Positions 25,183 to 36,625 of a stretch of 64,000 nt of DNA are shown here, one piece after another. The first letter of the stretch is position 1. Each line of letters begins with the position of its first letter. A program made the position numbers and the translations under genes. The notes beneath the pieces are model-generated. The model was given only the letters and a program-made list of their open reading frames with translations. It did not search any database and had not been told where the DNA came from. Source of the stretch: Sipunculus nudus (Eukaryota; Annelida; Sipuncula; Golfingiida; Sipunculidae); contig CM049311.1 in the NCBI GenBank assembly GCA_026874595.1, positions 72,788,453 through 72,852,452 of the forward strand, written 5' to 3'.

Positions 25183-25524
25183 CTATCTGTTGGCTCTTTT
25201 AACAGCTTTTTTCACTACCTCCTTTACGCTCTTCAGAGGAACGCTGCTTGGTAATATGTACCATCCCTTCGAGTGAGGACCCGTCTTCTTCAGCCCAAGT
25301 TCGGTCTCAACCGCCCTCTGTGCGAACCGTTCAGCCTTCGCCGTATTCTTACTTTTATATTTTGCAATAAGCCGTGTGCCTGGGTATTCCCTTTTAACCT
25401 GGCTAAGTCGCTTGTCAGTGTTACTTGAACATCCGATCTTAATCTCTGCACCACCTTTTTCATTCTTTCTTTTCATTATGTAAATCAATTTGTTATTTGC
25501 ACATTCTCCTCTTCTGGTTGCCAT
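25183..25524 (-). CDS. Basic GIY-YIG-type (T5orf172/MUG113-like) small protein
   Basis: 113 aa, coding part in one exon. The domain covers nearly the whole protein: LIYIM at 13-17, KIG at 29-31, KRL with R39 in the first helix, AERFAQRAV with E65 at 64-72, GWY at 87-89, and a helical tail KEVVKKAVKRANR at 101-113. Compared with the 121-aa paralogue the Y-to-KIG spacing is about five residues longer (KRKNEKGGAE insert). The AQ-x-A-V...L-x-L-K-K stretch and the VV-x-K-A-V tail match the 108-aa paralogue closely. Net charge is about +20. The start has G at -3 and +4. A good 3' splice site ends 2 nt before the ATG, so the 5' leader is probably spliced. The upstream flank is duplicated twice elsewhere without the gene. 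Function unknown; DNA binding or cleavage is the family expectation. Confidence 0.85.
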   Translation of the reverse strand: MATRRGECANNKLIYIMKRKNEKGGAEIKIGCSSNTDKRLSQVKREYPGTRLIAKYKSKNTAKAERFAQRAVETELGLKKTGPHSKGWYILPSSVPLKSVKEVVKKAVKRANR

Positions 25525-25835
25525 GTCTGAAAGTTGAAGAGAAAGATATTTTTATTACACATGCCCAAAAGTGTTATAAAAATAATTTTCTAAAACAAAT
25601 TATTTTGTGTTTTTTTCTGATCATTTAGTCCTCTTTTATTTGTAGAAGGAGCACTATCTTTCATATTACTTTCCATTTTGAAGAGTGTTGTCTTTCATTC
25701 TGTCCAGTTACTGTCATTCGGAAACATGAGGTCAATACTACATTGCATGGTATGCTACATATAAGTGCCTCGGGTGTAATAATTCTGACATGAAATGTAT
25801 TTATTTAATAAATGTTATTCCAAAAATCAGGCGCG
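25525..25835. repeat. Block X, copy 1 (5' flank of the 25183-25524 gene)
   Basis: It aligns with 39165-39455 and 47458-47765. Shared phrases include TTGAAGAGAAAGATATTTTT, TTTGTAGAAGGA(G/C)C(A/G)CTA, GTCCAGTTACTGTCATTCGG and GTATGCTA. Homology starts at the start codon and runs away from the gene. The promoter or first non-coding exon of the gene may lie here; a TTATATG box is at about 25758-25764. Confidence 0.7.
25527..25548 (-). other. Candidate 3' splice site directly before the ATG
   Basis: TATCTTTCTCTTCAACTTTCAG reads as a pyrimidine tract plus CAG, followed by AC and the start codon. In the two duplicated flanks (39165- and 47458-) the same tract is kept but the AG is lost (TTTCAAAC, TTTCAACC). 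That fits relaxed selection where no coding exon follows. Confidence 0.5.
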
Positions 25836-25844
25836 GATGAAGGG

Positions 25845-25985
25845 ATCCCCCCCCCCCCGCTCTTAACCAACGACCCTTTTTAGACAAATCTTATGCATGA
25901 CGGTTGTTTTTTGGCTCGAGTCCCCCCCCCCCCCCTCTCTTAACCAACGACCTTTTTTAACACTTTTATGCATGACAACCTTTGA
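25845..25985. repeat. Two-copy ~75-bp repeat starting with C runs
   Basis: A long C run then TCTTAACCAACGACC(C)TTTTT...TTATGCATGAC occurs at about 25846 and again at about 25922. Confidence 0.75.
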
Positions 25986-25989
25986 CCTT

Positions 25990-26324
25990 GATTGTCACAG
26001 GTTATTACGAAATGCCTTGATACAGTACTAAGGACTGGAGTTTGATTTTCCATCATTTTCCATTTAGTAATGACTTTTCAGCTATCAGATCTTTGAGCTT
26101 AACGGTCTACATGGACTGTTTAGGAATGGATGATTCACATGCCTCTGCGGTATATCACCAAGGAATAGAGCGCACGTACTGAATACGTTATCTGCAACTG
26201 CTCATAAATATTAATACTTCCTGACGTCATGCGAATTACCTGTTGCGGCAAGAATATGTAGTCCTATCAATATTCATTAGATATATGGATGGGAATCTAA
26301 TGGAGGGACTTTCCTAAAAACAGT
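25990..26324. repeat. Block Y, copy 1, with CRE
   Basis: It aligns with 40160-40540 and 50995-51355. The conserved heart is GAATACGTTATCTGCAACTG, CTCATAAATATTAA and a perfect CRE palindrome TGACGTCA at 26222-26229. It may be a retained promoter-like module, but no gene of the family follows on either side in copies 2 and 3. Confidence 0.6.
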
Positions 26325-26634
26325 TTTTAGCTCAGCTGACTGAACGTAATCTGAGCTACAACGACCACTCTTTGTCCGTCGTCCCGACCATCCGTTTTCC
26401 GGGCACAAATCGTAACCGCTGGAACTGATAACCTCTTACTTAACATCCAGAGTGGTCCATGGAAAATCTCCCAGGAAACCTGAAATTAAGTCACTGCAGC
26501 CTATATTCTCCGGGCTATGGGTCTTGTAATCCCCCCCCCCAATAAAATTAAAAATTTGATACAAAATCTCATGTATCACAATAATTAATAAATGGATTGC
26601 CATGAGGGCCGTGACTCCCGGGTCCCTTGTTTTG
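26325..26634 (+). mobile_element. Short A element (single monomer) inserted between blocks Y and Z
   Basis: Left end TTTTAGCTCAGCTGACTGAA, one monomer (GGGCACAAATCGTAACCGCT, GGAAACCTGAAATTAAGTC, GGGCTATGGGTCTT, C run), and a worn right end GTGACTCCCGGGTCCCTTGT. It separates Y and Z, which are adjacent in copies 2 and 3, so this insertion postdates the duplication or is specific to this copy. Confidence 0.65.
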
Positions 26635-26636
26635 TC

Positions 26637-29152
26637 TCGCCGGGATGTCTGTCGGGGAGTATTTGAGGTTATGTAAATTATAATCGTGAATTAACACACA
26701 TTTCTACGCCTGTTCAGGTAATTCTTTTCCCTCTTTTATTCCTACGGCGTTTCATATGTTTTCTTTCCTGACATTAGTCTGTTTGGGTTATTATTCCATT
26801 TTGGTTTATGATAAAGAGACCACGTGAATTCATACTCTATTAAGGCTCTGTCAATTTTTATAAGAAATTGTTACTTTAAAATATCGTTTACATTGTGATT
26901 TTTCTACATGTTACGGTGAATACGCTCGAATCCGGCTACGGCTGATGGGTATAGGCCATAACCGAGGGCATCAATACAGTGTACACGATGTACGTAACCA
27001 GTCGCAGATGTGCATACATGCTTTATCAGTGTCATCATCATTAGAATCTCGACAAGTTTAAGTCTATAAATTAATAGATAAAACCATTGAAAACGAATGC
27101 AGTGAAAACATAGTTTTGGAGATACCTTCCATCACTGAGGTAACTGTATACATGCAAGCTTTCCCATTTTACTTTAGGGTTGGCCACTTTTTGGAGGGGG
27201 CGGGAAGGCTGTATTTGGGATCGAGTTTGTTTATAAAACTATAATATAGGGGACTCTTAAATTCTATGCATGCCACACATACGAGAGGCCAAAGCGAGGT
27301 TAGTAGGGAATAACAAAGACACGTGCTCACTTGTCACAGCAGTAACACATGTGCTGTTACAGTTTAGCTCAGCATGGAAGGTCGTGTCACAGCCTTTTCT
27401 GTTCCTTCATGCTACTCATTTACTAATTGGACATCAGATTTGTTTTTTCAATAGTTTTAATAGGTGATTCGATAGAAAGAAACAGTGGAAATTACTAATT
27501 AATTCATACATCTGGACGAGGGACTCTTTGTGATTGTGTGTTCATATGTTCTTGGTTTGGTCTGCCGTTTGTTATATTTGTTCATATAAATATATAAATG
27601 AACAACCATTTTAGAACAATGATTTTTAATGATCTGTATCAATTTATAAAGGCACATATTTAAATAGTCCATGCCCTCATTTTGTTTTGCCTTACCTTTA
27701 TTATACACATGTCAAGATATTTTAAAATACTGTGCTGTAACACAAAATCTGTGTCCATACACATGCAATATATTGTACTTTATTAAATTAAATAGTAACA
27801 TAAATAAAAAATGACAGAAGACTACCAACATATTTAACTTGATGGTGACATTGAGCAAAGATCTGCATATAGTTTTTACCAGCCAAGCATTGATCCCCTT
27901 ACTGGTTTATAGATAATAGATACATTGGTATGTCTCAATTGGTTGAAGGGGCTTACATTTTATATTACCAAAACTTAATGTCATCATTTTATCTCATTGT
28001 TACTTGAGGCCCTCTAAGACGGCATCTGCGGGTAGCTTTAAGGCCCTTAAATTACATAGTTGCAAAACAGTTATAGATATATCCCCACATGACCAGCCTA
28101 GACCCACTGCAATTTAAAGAATATTTAACTCATGCAATTCTTGTGTCACCATTTCCTTTGTTTGTCAATGCAGTTTATGTCACACAGCTGTAGGACACGC
28201 CGTCAGTATATTTTAACTCTTTATTAAAAACAAATATGTAGTTTTAGTATATGACACATTACTTTTTATATTCGATTTATAAAGAATTTTTGAAGGATCT
28301 AACCTGAGTTAAAAGGTGTGGAGCTGGTGAAGTGTTGAGCATTAATTAAAATAAATATATTAATCCATAATTCATACCTTATATATCTTTATATTTTTTT
28401 TCTCAAATTATATAAAGTCTTGCGGGGAAAAAGGTGTCATTTATAAAATTCTGTTTCTGCCCATGCACTAATATAATCCTTTTCATGCCCAGGAAACTAC
28501 CATATCACTATCTAATGAGGATATATTTTTTTAAATGACCTGTGACGTAGTGTTTCACTTGACAGCTATGTGTCGGTTATGCCACTAAAAATACAGTGTA
28601 TTTTCTATGATTATCATTGGTGCCAGATACAGCATACCTACATCTATATTTTTAAAGGGCCTGTGAATAGAAAACATTTCATAATTTCATTCCAGAACAC
28701 TTTTAACCATCACAGAAGCAGACATGTTTCATTTTAGCTTTATTAGTCTTTATTAAGTTAATGACTTCATAATGGCAGTATAAGCAGCGTACTGCCAAAG
28801 TGTTTTGGTGTGTGTGTCACTCTGTGCCTACTGTACATGAAACAAGAAACTTAGTATTAATGTACACAATCAGAGGAACCATGCACAGACCACCTTATGC
28901 TGTGCCGTATGGAATGTGTATCAATCAGCACCTGTGCCCCGACACTTGTATATCTTGATATTTTAATTGACCTCAGGCAATTAATGGCATCCTGTGGTTT
29001 GATTCATAGCTAGCATAGACCGTAGAGCCAAGTAGATGTGAGCCCAAGGGTCTTTAACTTTATTAAGTTAAGAGTCACTTGAAAGTACCTTCCTTACAAG
29101 TCGGGTTCACATTGTGCTCATAGCAGCAGATTCCTTTGGATTTATACTTCTT
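26637..29152. repeat. 2.5-kb tandem unit, copy 1
   Basis: The unit starts at TCGCCGGGATGTCTGTCGGG and is 2,516 bp long. Its first ~550 bp are block Z (also at 40535 and 51355). The remaining ~2 kb is unique to the array. It contains a GGAGGGGGCGGGAAGG GC box near 27196 and a CTGAGGTAACTG phrase near 27136 also found in the leader of the 1605 gene. ORFs are at most 69 codons, with no domain. Private differences such as ACATACGAGAGG set it apart from copies 2 and 3. Confidence 0.95.
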
Positions 29153-31667
29153 TCGCCGGGATGTCTGTCGGGGAGTATTTGAGGTTATGTAAATTATAAT
29201 CGTGAATTAACACACATTTCTACGCCTGTTCAGGTAATTCTTTTCCCTCTTTTATTCCTACGGCGTTTCATATGTTTTCTTTCCGGACATTAGTCTGTTT
29301 GGGTTATTATTCCATTTTGGTTTATGATAAAGAGACCACGTGAATTCATACTCTATTAAGGCTCTGTCAATTTTTATAAGAAATTGTTACTTTAAAATAT
29401 CGTTTACATTGTGATTTTTCTACATGTTACGGTGAATACGCTCGAATCCGGCTACGGCTGATGGGTATAGGCCATAACCGAGGGCATCAATACAGTGTAC
29501 ACGATGTACGTAACCAGTCGCAGATGTGCATACATGCTTTATCAGTGTCATCATCATTAGAATCTCGACAAGTTTAAGTCTATAAATTAATAGATAAAAC
29601 CATTGAAAACGAATGCAGTGAAAACATAGTTTTGGAGATACCTTCCATCACTGAGGTAACTGTATACATGCAAGCTTTCCCATTTTACTTTAGGGTTGGC
29701 CACTTTTTGGAGGGGGCGGGAAGGCTGTATTTGGGATCGAGTTTGTTTATAAAACTATAATATAGGGGACTCTTAAATTCTATGCATGCCACACATACCA
29801 GAGGCCAAAGCGAGGTTAGTAGGGAATAACAAAGACACGTGCTCACTTGTCACAGCAGTAACACATGTGCTGTTACAGTTTAGCTCAGCATGGAAGGTCG
29901 TGTCACAGCCTTTTCTGTTCCTTCATGCTACTCATTTACTAATTGGACATCAGATTTGTTTTTTCAATAGTTTTCATAGGTGATTCGATAGAAAGAAACA
30001 GTGGAAATTACTAATTAATTCATACATCTGGACGAGGGACTCTTTGTGATTGTGTGTTCATATGTTCTTGGTTTGGTCTGCCGTTTGTTATATTTGTTCA
30101 TATAAATATATAAATGAACAACCATTTTAGAACAATGATTTTTAATGATCTGTATCAATTTATAAAGGCACATATTTAAATAGTCCATGCCCTCATTTTG
30201 TTTTGCCTTACCTTTATTATACACATGTCAAGATATTTTAAAATACTGTGCTGTTACACAAAATCTGTGTCCATACACATGCAATATATTGTACTTTATT
30301 AAATTAAATAGTAACATAAATAAAAAATGACAGAAGACTACCAACATATTTAACTTGATGGTGACATTGAGCAAAGATCTGCATATAGTTTTTACCAGCC
30401 AAGCATTGATCCCCTTACTGGTTTATAGATAATAGATACTTTGGTATGTCTCAATTGGTTGAAGGGGCTTACATTTTATATTACCAAAACTTAATGTCAT
30501 CATTTTATCTCATTGTTACTTGAGGCCCTCTAAGACGGCATCTGCGGGTAGCTTTAAGGCCCTTAAATTACATAGTTGCAAAACAGTTATAGATATATCC
30601 CCACATGACCAGCCTAGACCCACTGCAATTTAAAGAATATTTAACTCATGCAATTCTTGTGTCACCATTTCCTTTGTTTGTCAATGCAGTTTATGTCACA
30701 CAGCTGTAGGACACGCCGTCAGTATATTTTAACTCTTTATTAAAAACAAATATGTAGTTTTAGTATATGACACATTACTTTTTATATTCGATTTATAAAG
30801 AATTTTTGAAGGATCTAACCTGAGTTAAAAGGTGTGGAGCTGGTGAAGTGTTGAGCATTAATTAAAATAAATATATTAATCCATAATTCATACCTTATAT
30901 ATCTTTATATTTTTTTCTCAAATTATATAAAGTCTTGCGGGGAAAAAGGTGTCATTTATAAAATTCTGTTTCTGCCCATGCACTAATATAATCCTTTTCA
31001 TGCCCAGGAACCTACCATATCACTATCTAATGAGGATATATTTTTTTAAATGACCTGTGACGTAGTGTTTCACTTGACAGCTATGTGTTGGTTATGCCAC
31101 TAAAAATACAGTGTATTTTCTATGATTATCATTGGTGCCAGATACAGCATACCTACATCTATATTTTTAAAAGGCCTGTGAATAGAAAACATTTCATAAT
31201 TTCATTCCAGAACACTTTTAACCATCACAGAAGCAGACATGTTTCATTTTAGCTTTATTAGTCTTTATTAAGTTAATGACTTCATAATGGCAGTATAAGC
31301 AGCGTACTGCCAAAGTGTTTTGGTGTGTGTGTCACTCTGTGCCAACTGTACATGAAACAAGAAACTTAGTATTAATGTACACAATCAGAGGAACCATGCA
31401 CAGACCACCTTATGCTGTGCCGTATGGAATGTGTATCAATCAGCACCTGTGCCCCGACACTTGTATATCTTGATATTTTAATTGACCTCAGGCAATTAAT
31501 GGCATCCTGTGGTTTGATTCATAGCTAGCATAGACCGTAGAGCCAAGTAGATGTGAGCCCAAGGGTCTTTAACTTTATTAAGTTAAGAGTCACTTGAAAG
31601 TACCTTCCTTACAAGTCGGGTTCACATTGTGCTCATAGCAGCAGATTCCTTTGGATTTATACTTCTT
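29153..31667. repeat. 2.5-kb tandem unit, copy 2
   Basis: 2,515 bp, near identical to copies 1 and 3. It shares ACATACCAGAGG and TTTTCATAGG with copy 3 against copy 1, so copies 2 and 3 are the younger pair. No gene recognised. Confidence 0.95.
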
Positions 31668-34182
31668 TCGCCGGGATGTCTGTCGGAGAGTATTTGAGGT
31701 TATGTAAATTATAATCGTGAATTAACACACATTTCTACGCCTGTTCAGGTAATTCTTTTCCCTCTTTTATTCCTACGGCGTTTCATATGTTTTCTTTCCT
31801 GACATTAGTCTGTTTGGGTTATTATTCCATTTTGGTTTATGATAAAGAGACCACGTGAATTCATACTCTATTAAGGCTCTGTCAATTTTTATAAGAAATT
31901 GTTACTTTAAAATATCGTTTACATTGTGATTTTTCTACATGTTACGGTGAATACGCTCGAATCCGGCTACGGCTGATGGGTATAGGCCATAACCGAGGGC
32001 ATCAATACAGTGTACACGATGTACGTAACCAGTCGCAGATGTGCATACATGCTTTATCAGTGTCATCATCATTAGAATCTCGACAAGTTTAAGTCTATAA
32101 ATTAATAGATAAAACCATTGAAAACGAATGCAGTGAAAACATAGTTTTGGAGATACCTTCCATCACTGAGGTAACTGTATACATGCAAGCTTTCCCATTT
32201 TACTTTAGGGTTGGCCACTTTTTGGAGGGGGCGGGAAGGCTGTATTTGGGATCGAGTTTGTTTATAAAACTATAATATAGGGGACTCTTAAATTCTATGC
32301 ATGCCACACATACCAGAGGCCAAAGCGAGGTTAGTAGGGAATAACAAAGACACGTGCTCACTTGTCACAGCAGTAACACATGTGCTGTTACAGTTTAGCT
32401 CAGCATGGAAGGTCGTGTCACAGCCTTTTCTGTTCCTTCATGCTACTCATTTACTAATTGGACATCAGATTTGTTTTTTCAATAGTTTTCATAGGTGATT
32501 CGATAGAAAGAAACAGTGGAAATTACTAATTAATTCATACATTTGGACGAGGGACTCTTTGTGATTGTGTGTTCATATGTTCTTGGTTTGGTCTGCCGTT
32601 TGTTATATTTGTTCATATAAATATATAAATGAACAACCATTTTAGAACAATGATTTTTAATGATCTGTATCAATTTATAAAGGCACATATTTAAATAGTC
32701 CATGCCCTCATTTTGTTTTGCCTTACCTTTATTATACACATGTCAAGATATTTTAAAATACTGTGCTGTTACACAAAATCTGTGTCCATACACATGCAAT
32801 TAATTGTACTTTATTAAATTAAATAGTAACATAAATAAAAAATGACAGAAGACTACCAACATATTTAACTTGATGGTGACATTGAGCAAAGATCTGCATA
32901 TAATTTTTACCAGCCAAGCATTGATCCCCTTACTGGTTTATAGATAATAGATACTTTGGTATGTCTCAATTGGTTGAAGGGGCTTACATTTTATATTACC
33001 AAAACTTAATGTCATCATTTTATCTCATTGTTACTTGAGGCCCTCTAAGACGGCATCTGCGGGTAGCTTTAAGGCCCTTAAATTACATAGTTGCAAAACA
33101 GTTATAGATATATCCCCACATGACCAGCCTAGACCCACTGCAATTTAAAGAATATTTAACTCATGCAATTCTTGTGTCACCATTTCCTTTGTTTGTCAAT
33201 GCAGTTTATGTCACACAGCTGTAGGACACGCCGTCAGTATATTTTAACTCTTTATTAAAAACAAATATGTAGTTTTAGTATATGACACATTACTTTTTAT
33301 ATTCGATTTATAAAGAATTTTTGAAGGATCTAACCTGAGTTAAAAGGTGTGGAGCTGGTGAAGTGTTGAGCATTAATTAAAATAAATATATTAATCCATA
33401 ATTCATACCTTATATATCTTTATATTTTTTTCTCAAATTATATAAAGTCTTGCGGGGAAAAAGGTGTCATTTATAAAATTCTGTTTCTGCCCATGCACTA
33501 ATATAATCCTTTTCATGCCCAGGAACCTACCATATCACTATCTAATGAGGATATATTTTTTTAAATGACCTGTGACGTAGTGTTTCACTTGACAGCTATG
33601 TGTTGGTTATGCCACTAAAAATACAGTGTATTTTCTATGATTATCATTGGTGCCAGATACAGCATACCTACATCTATATTTTTAAAAGGCCTGTGAATAG
33701 AAAACATTTCATAATTTCATTCCAGAAAACTTTTAACCATCACAGAAGCAGACATGTTTCATTTTAGCTTTATTAGTCTTTATTAAGTTAATGACTTCAT
33801 AATGGCAGTATAAGCAGCGTACTGCCAAAGTGTTTTGGTGTGTGTGTCACTCTGTGCCTACTGTACATGAAACAAGAAACTTAGTATTAATGTACACAAT
33901 CAGAGGAACCATGCACAGACCACCTTATGCTGTGCCGTATGGAATGTGTATCAATCAGCACCTGTGCCCCGACACTTGTATATCTTGATATTTTAATTGA
34001 CCTGAGGCAATTAATGGCATCCTGTGGTTTGATTCATAGCTAGCATAGACTGTAAAGCCAAGTAAATGTGAGCCCAAGGGTCTTTAAATTTATTCTGTTA
34101 AGAGTCACTTGAAAGTACCTTCCTTACAAGTCGGGTTCACATTGTGCTCAAAGCAGCAGATTCCTTTGGATTTATACTTCCT
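31668..34182. repeat. 2.5-kb tandem unit, copy 3
   Basis: 2,515 bp. The last ~150 bp carry more substitutions (for example TTTAAATTTATTCTGTTAAG for TTTAACTTTATTAAGTTAAG), as is usual for the edge unit of an array. No gene recognised. Confidence 0.95.
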
Positions 34183-35034
34183 TCCAGATGCTTTTAACAA
34201 AATTTGTTTGTAAGCATCCACAAATTTGAAGTGGATAAAGGGAACAACTGACAGGTCTGGGTTGCTCTACACAGCCATGGTGAGTGAGCACGTGCTTACT
34301 GTTATTCCCCACTAGCCTCGCTTTCGCTAGCTGATTAATTATTCATGAGGAATATTAAGAATCCCCTATGGCTTCACAACCCGCTGAAAAAAAGATCTCG
34401 TTTATCTGGTTCGACGGTTGATTGTACATTTGGTTATCAAGTGCTTCGTGTTATGTAGGCTGATGTAGGGGATTCCCTATTGTCACGGAACGTATGTCGA
34501 CCTACCTAGATATATCTTAACTCCATGGATTTACTACAAGTAATTTCGTGGTTCATTAAGGTTTTTGACCCTACATATTCTGTATGGGAAATGGCTTTTA
34601 ACGAAAGTGAGCTACATATACCGACAACATAGAATATACAGAAAAATCCCTTTATAATGATACCGTGTATACATATCACTGGCAGGTCAAACTGAAAGGG
34701 TAAGTTCAAGTGAAAAGTACTAAAATGTTAATGTCCCATTAAAAAAAAAATATACCTGTTTAACGCAATGGGATAAATAGAGGACTCTGTTTTTGGTCAA
34801 CTGTTATATGTTTACCCTTCAATCACACATGTGGCGGTTCGCACCATGGCAAAGAGTTTCATACTGGATGCATCATGCGAAGCCCCGAGCTCTCATTGGT
34901 CTGAACAATCCTGTTCACTCTGAACATATCCTTTGCGGCTAATATAGGAAATCCCCCTGTATAAACCCAATACCGCTAGGCATTTATTAAAAGAAGGAGT
35001 GAGAATACAGTGATGACGTGATTTTCAAATGTTT
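34183..35034. other. Array edge with an inverted fragment of the unit
   Basis: 34281-34372 is a diverged reverse complement of the unit segment at 32278-32368. It shares the GCGAGG(C/T)TAGT(G/A)GGGAATAAC and CACGTGCTCACT phrases in inverse. The remainder is AT-rich with no gene apart from the promoter-like stretch listed separately. Confidence 0.5.
34895..34965 (+). promoter_or_regulatory. Orphan CCAAT/TATA promoter-like stretch
   Basis: ATTGG (34895-34899) within GAGCTCTCATTGGTC, and TATAAA (34960-34965). The phrase ATGCGA...GCTCTCATTGGTC resembles ATGCGACACTCAGCTTTCATTGGTC of the 1605 promoter. The downstream sequence (block V) has no recognisable coding region, so a functional promoter is unproven. 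Confidence 0.3.
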
Positions 35035-36625
35035 ATAAGTAATCTCTATGGCTGGGAGTTTAATGGCCTGAGCATGTTTGTGCAATCGATGACAGGGAAA
35101 TTCGGTTTAATAAGTTAAATTCGCTTTGTAGCATTTCTGGAGTGGTCTAAGATAGCTGCAGGGAGTTGAACCTGGACCTGAATAACCTAAGTAGACTTTC
35201 GTGTCACAGGAGTTTTTAGTTCAAATGTTTTTTGTTTATAAACACAGAGGGGCCTTACTCTAGTGGGTGTTTCATTCATAATCGCCGTATTTCCCCATAA
35301 GAGAACAACATATATTCATATAAGTCAGAATAATTTAATTATAAATAACAATTATCGGATCCGACAGGCCGACAGACTCCAAGTTTATATCAAACTAAGT
35401 GATTAATTAAATTAGATACAGCAATTTTAATCATAACTATACAATGACCTGACAGGCAAAAAAGACCCTTTTAAATCAGAGGGGTAAAATTGCGCAAGGT
35501 ATGTCTAAACTGAACAACCTAATATAACCGATTAATTAAATAAGATACTGTAGTTTTAATAATGACTATATAATGATCAAGTACCACACTAAAATTGTGA
35601 ATTTTCTAATTGTACAATCATAGCCACCCTACCTTAGTATGGTCACAACGTATGCTTGTGGCTCGGCGGTCGTTTGAAACCGGTGTGTCTCTTTTGAAAT
35701 ACGCGGCACATACTAAATGCTCTATCTGTAGCCCCTCATTAATATGTAAATTCTGACGTGATCCATAATATACTGGAAGGTACGGATTTATCCTAATTAA
35801 TCGGAGACAACATCTAAACGAGGTGTGGGGCCTTCTAAGTACTTTTTGCACAGCTGACAACGGTTAACAATGTTTACAATGAGTACGTGTAAATAATTCC
35901 ATCTATACTTGTCACATGCGCTGCAGATAAATTAAATAATTTAAAGACTCGGTTGCAGTTTCCTCTTATGTTTCTGGGAAATGACTTTTGAGGAATATTT
36001 ATTGTTAATGCGGATGTCAAGGGGGCGGGATTTTCTAATCCAGTGCTAGAAGGTACTGGTGGGATACTCACGTCCTCAATTTTGGCGGGTTTCTAAGGCC
36101 GCACAGAGAGCGGACGAGATGAGACGAGACGAGAATCCGGTCCGGTCCGCTCTGTTTGCGGCACTGAGCGGACCGGACTGCTACTTCCTGTACTGGTCCG
36201 GACCCAGTCCTGAGCGATCCTGACCGTATCAAAATTTCTTGATAATTTAAGGACTGTCCCTGAGTAGTCCGGTCCGATCCGTTTGAGGCCGCTCTGTTTG
36301 GGGGGGGGGGGGTTAAGGACTAGTCATGATCGGGGCCTTTATAATTTACCAAGACAGCAGCTCTATGAATCACATGATATAGGTACAATTTTGAAGAAGG
36401 TGAATTAAGAGATACACATAGAGTGTACGACACATGGAGATCGGTGTCCTCTTTAGCTGTACAGGGAAATACTTGCTTAAATAGTTAGAGTTGCCCACCT
36501 CATCTCTATCTAAATAGAGGGAAAGGATTTTTGCCATTCAATTAATATAAAAAAAGATATAATTATGTTGACCATAATTTCAATAGTTAATTATGACCAA
36601 ATCAGTGGTATTGCATATATTTATC
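35035..36625. repeat. Block V, copy 1
   Basis: About 1.6 kb, aligned along its length with 42952-44540. It includes CTCATTAATATGTAAATTCTGACGTGA (CRE lost by one base at 35754-35761) and a GGGGGCGGGATTTTC box (36021-36035). It also has TTTTGGCGGGTT (36080-36091, E2F-like) and a GC-rich segment of CGGTCCGG repeats (36100-36300) bounded by inverted CAGAGAGCGG / CCGCTCTGTTTG. No ORF with a recognisable domain. Confidence 0.8.

Noticed and set aside
27270-32739. 65- and 69-codon ORFs repeated in each 2.5-kb unit
   Set aside because: They repeat only because the unit is recently triplicated. There is no domain, and the substitutions that exist are too few to show coding constraint.
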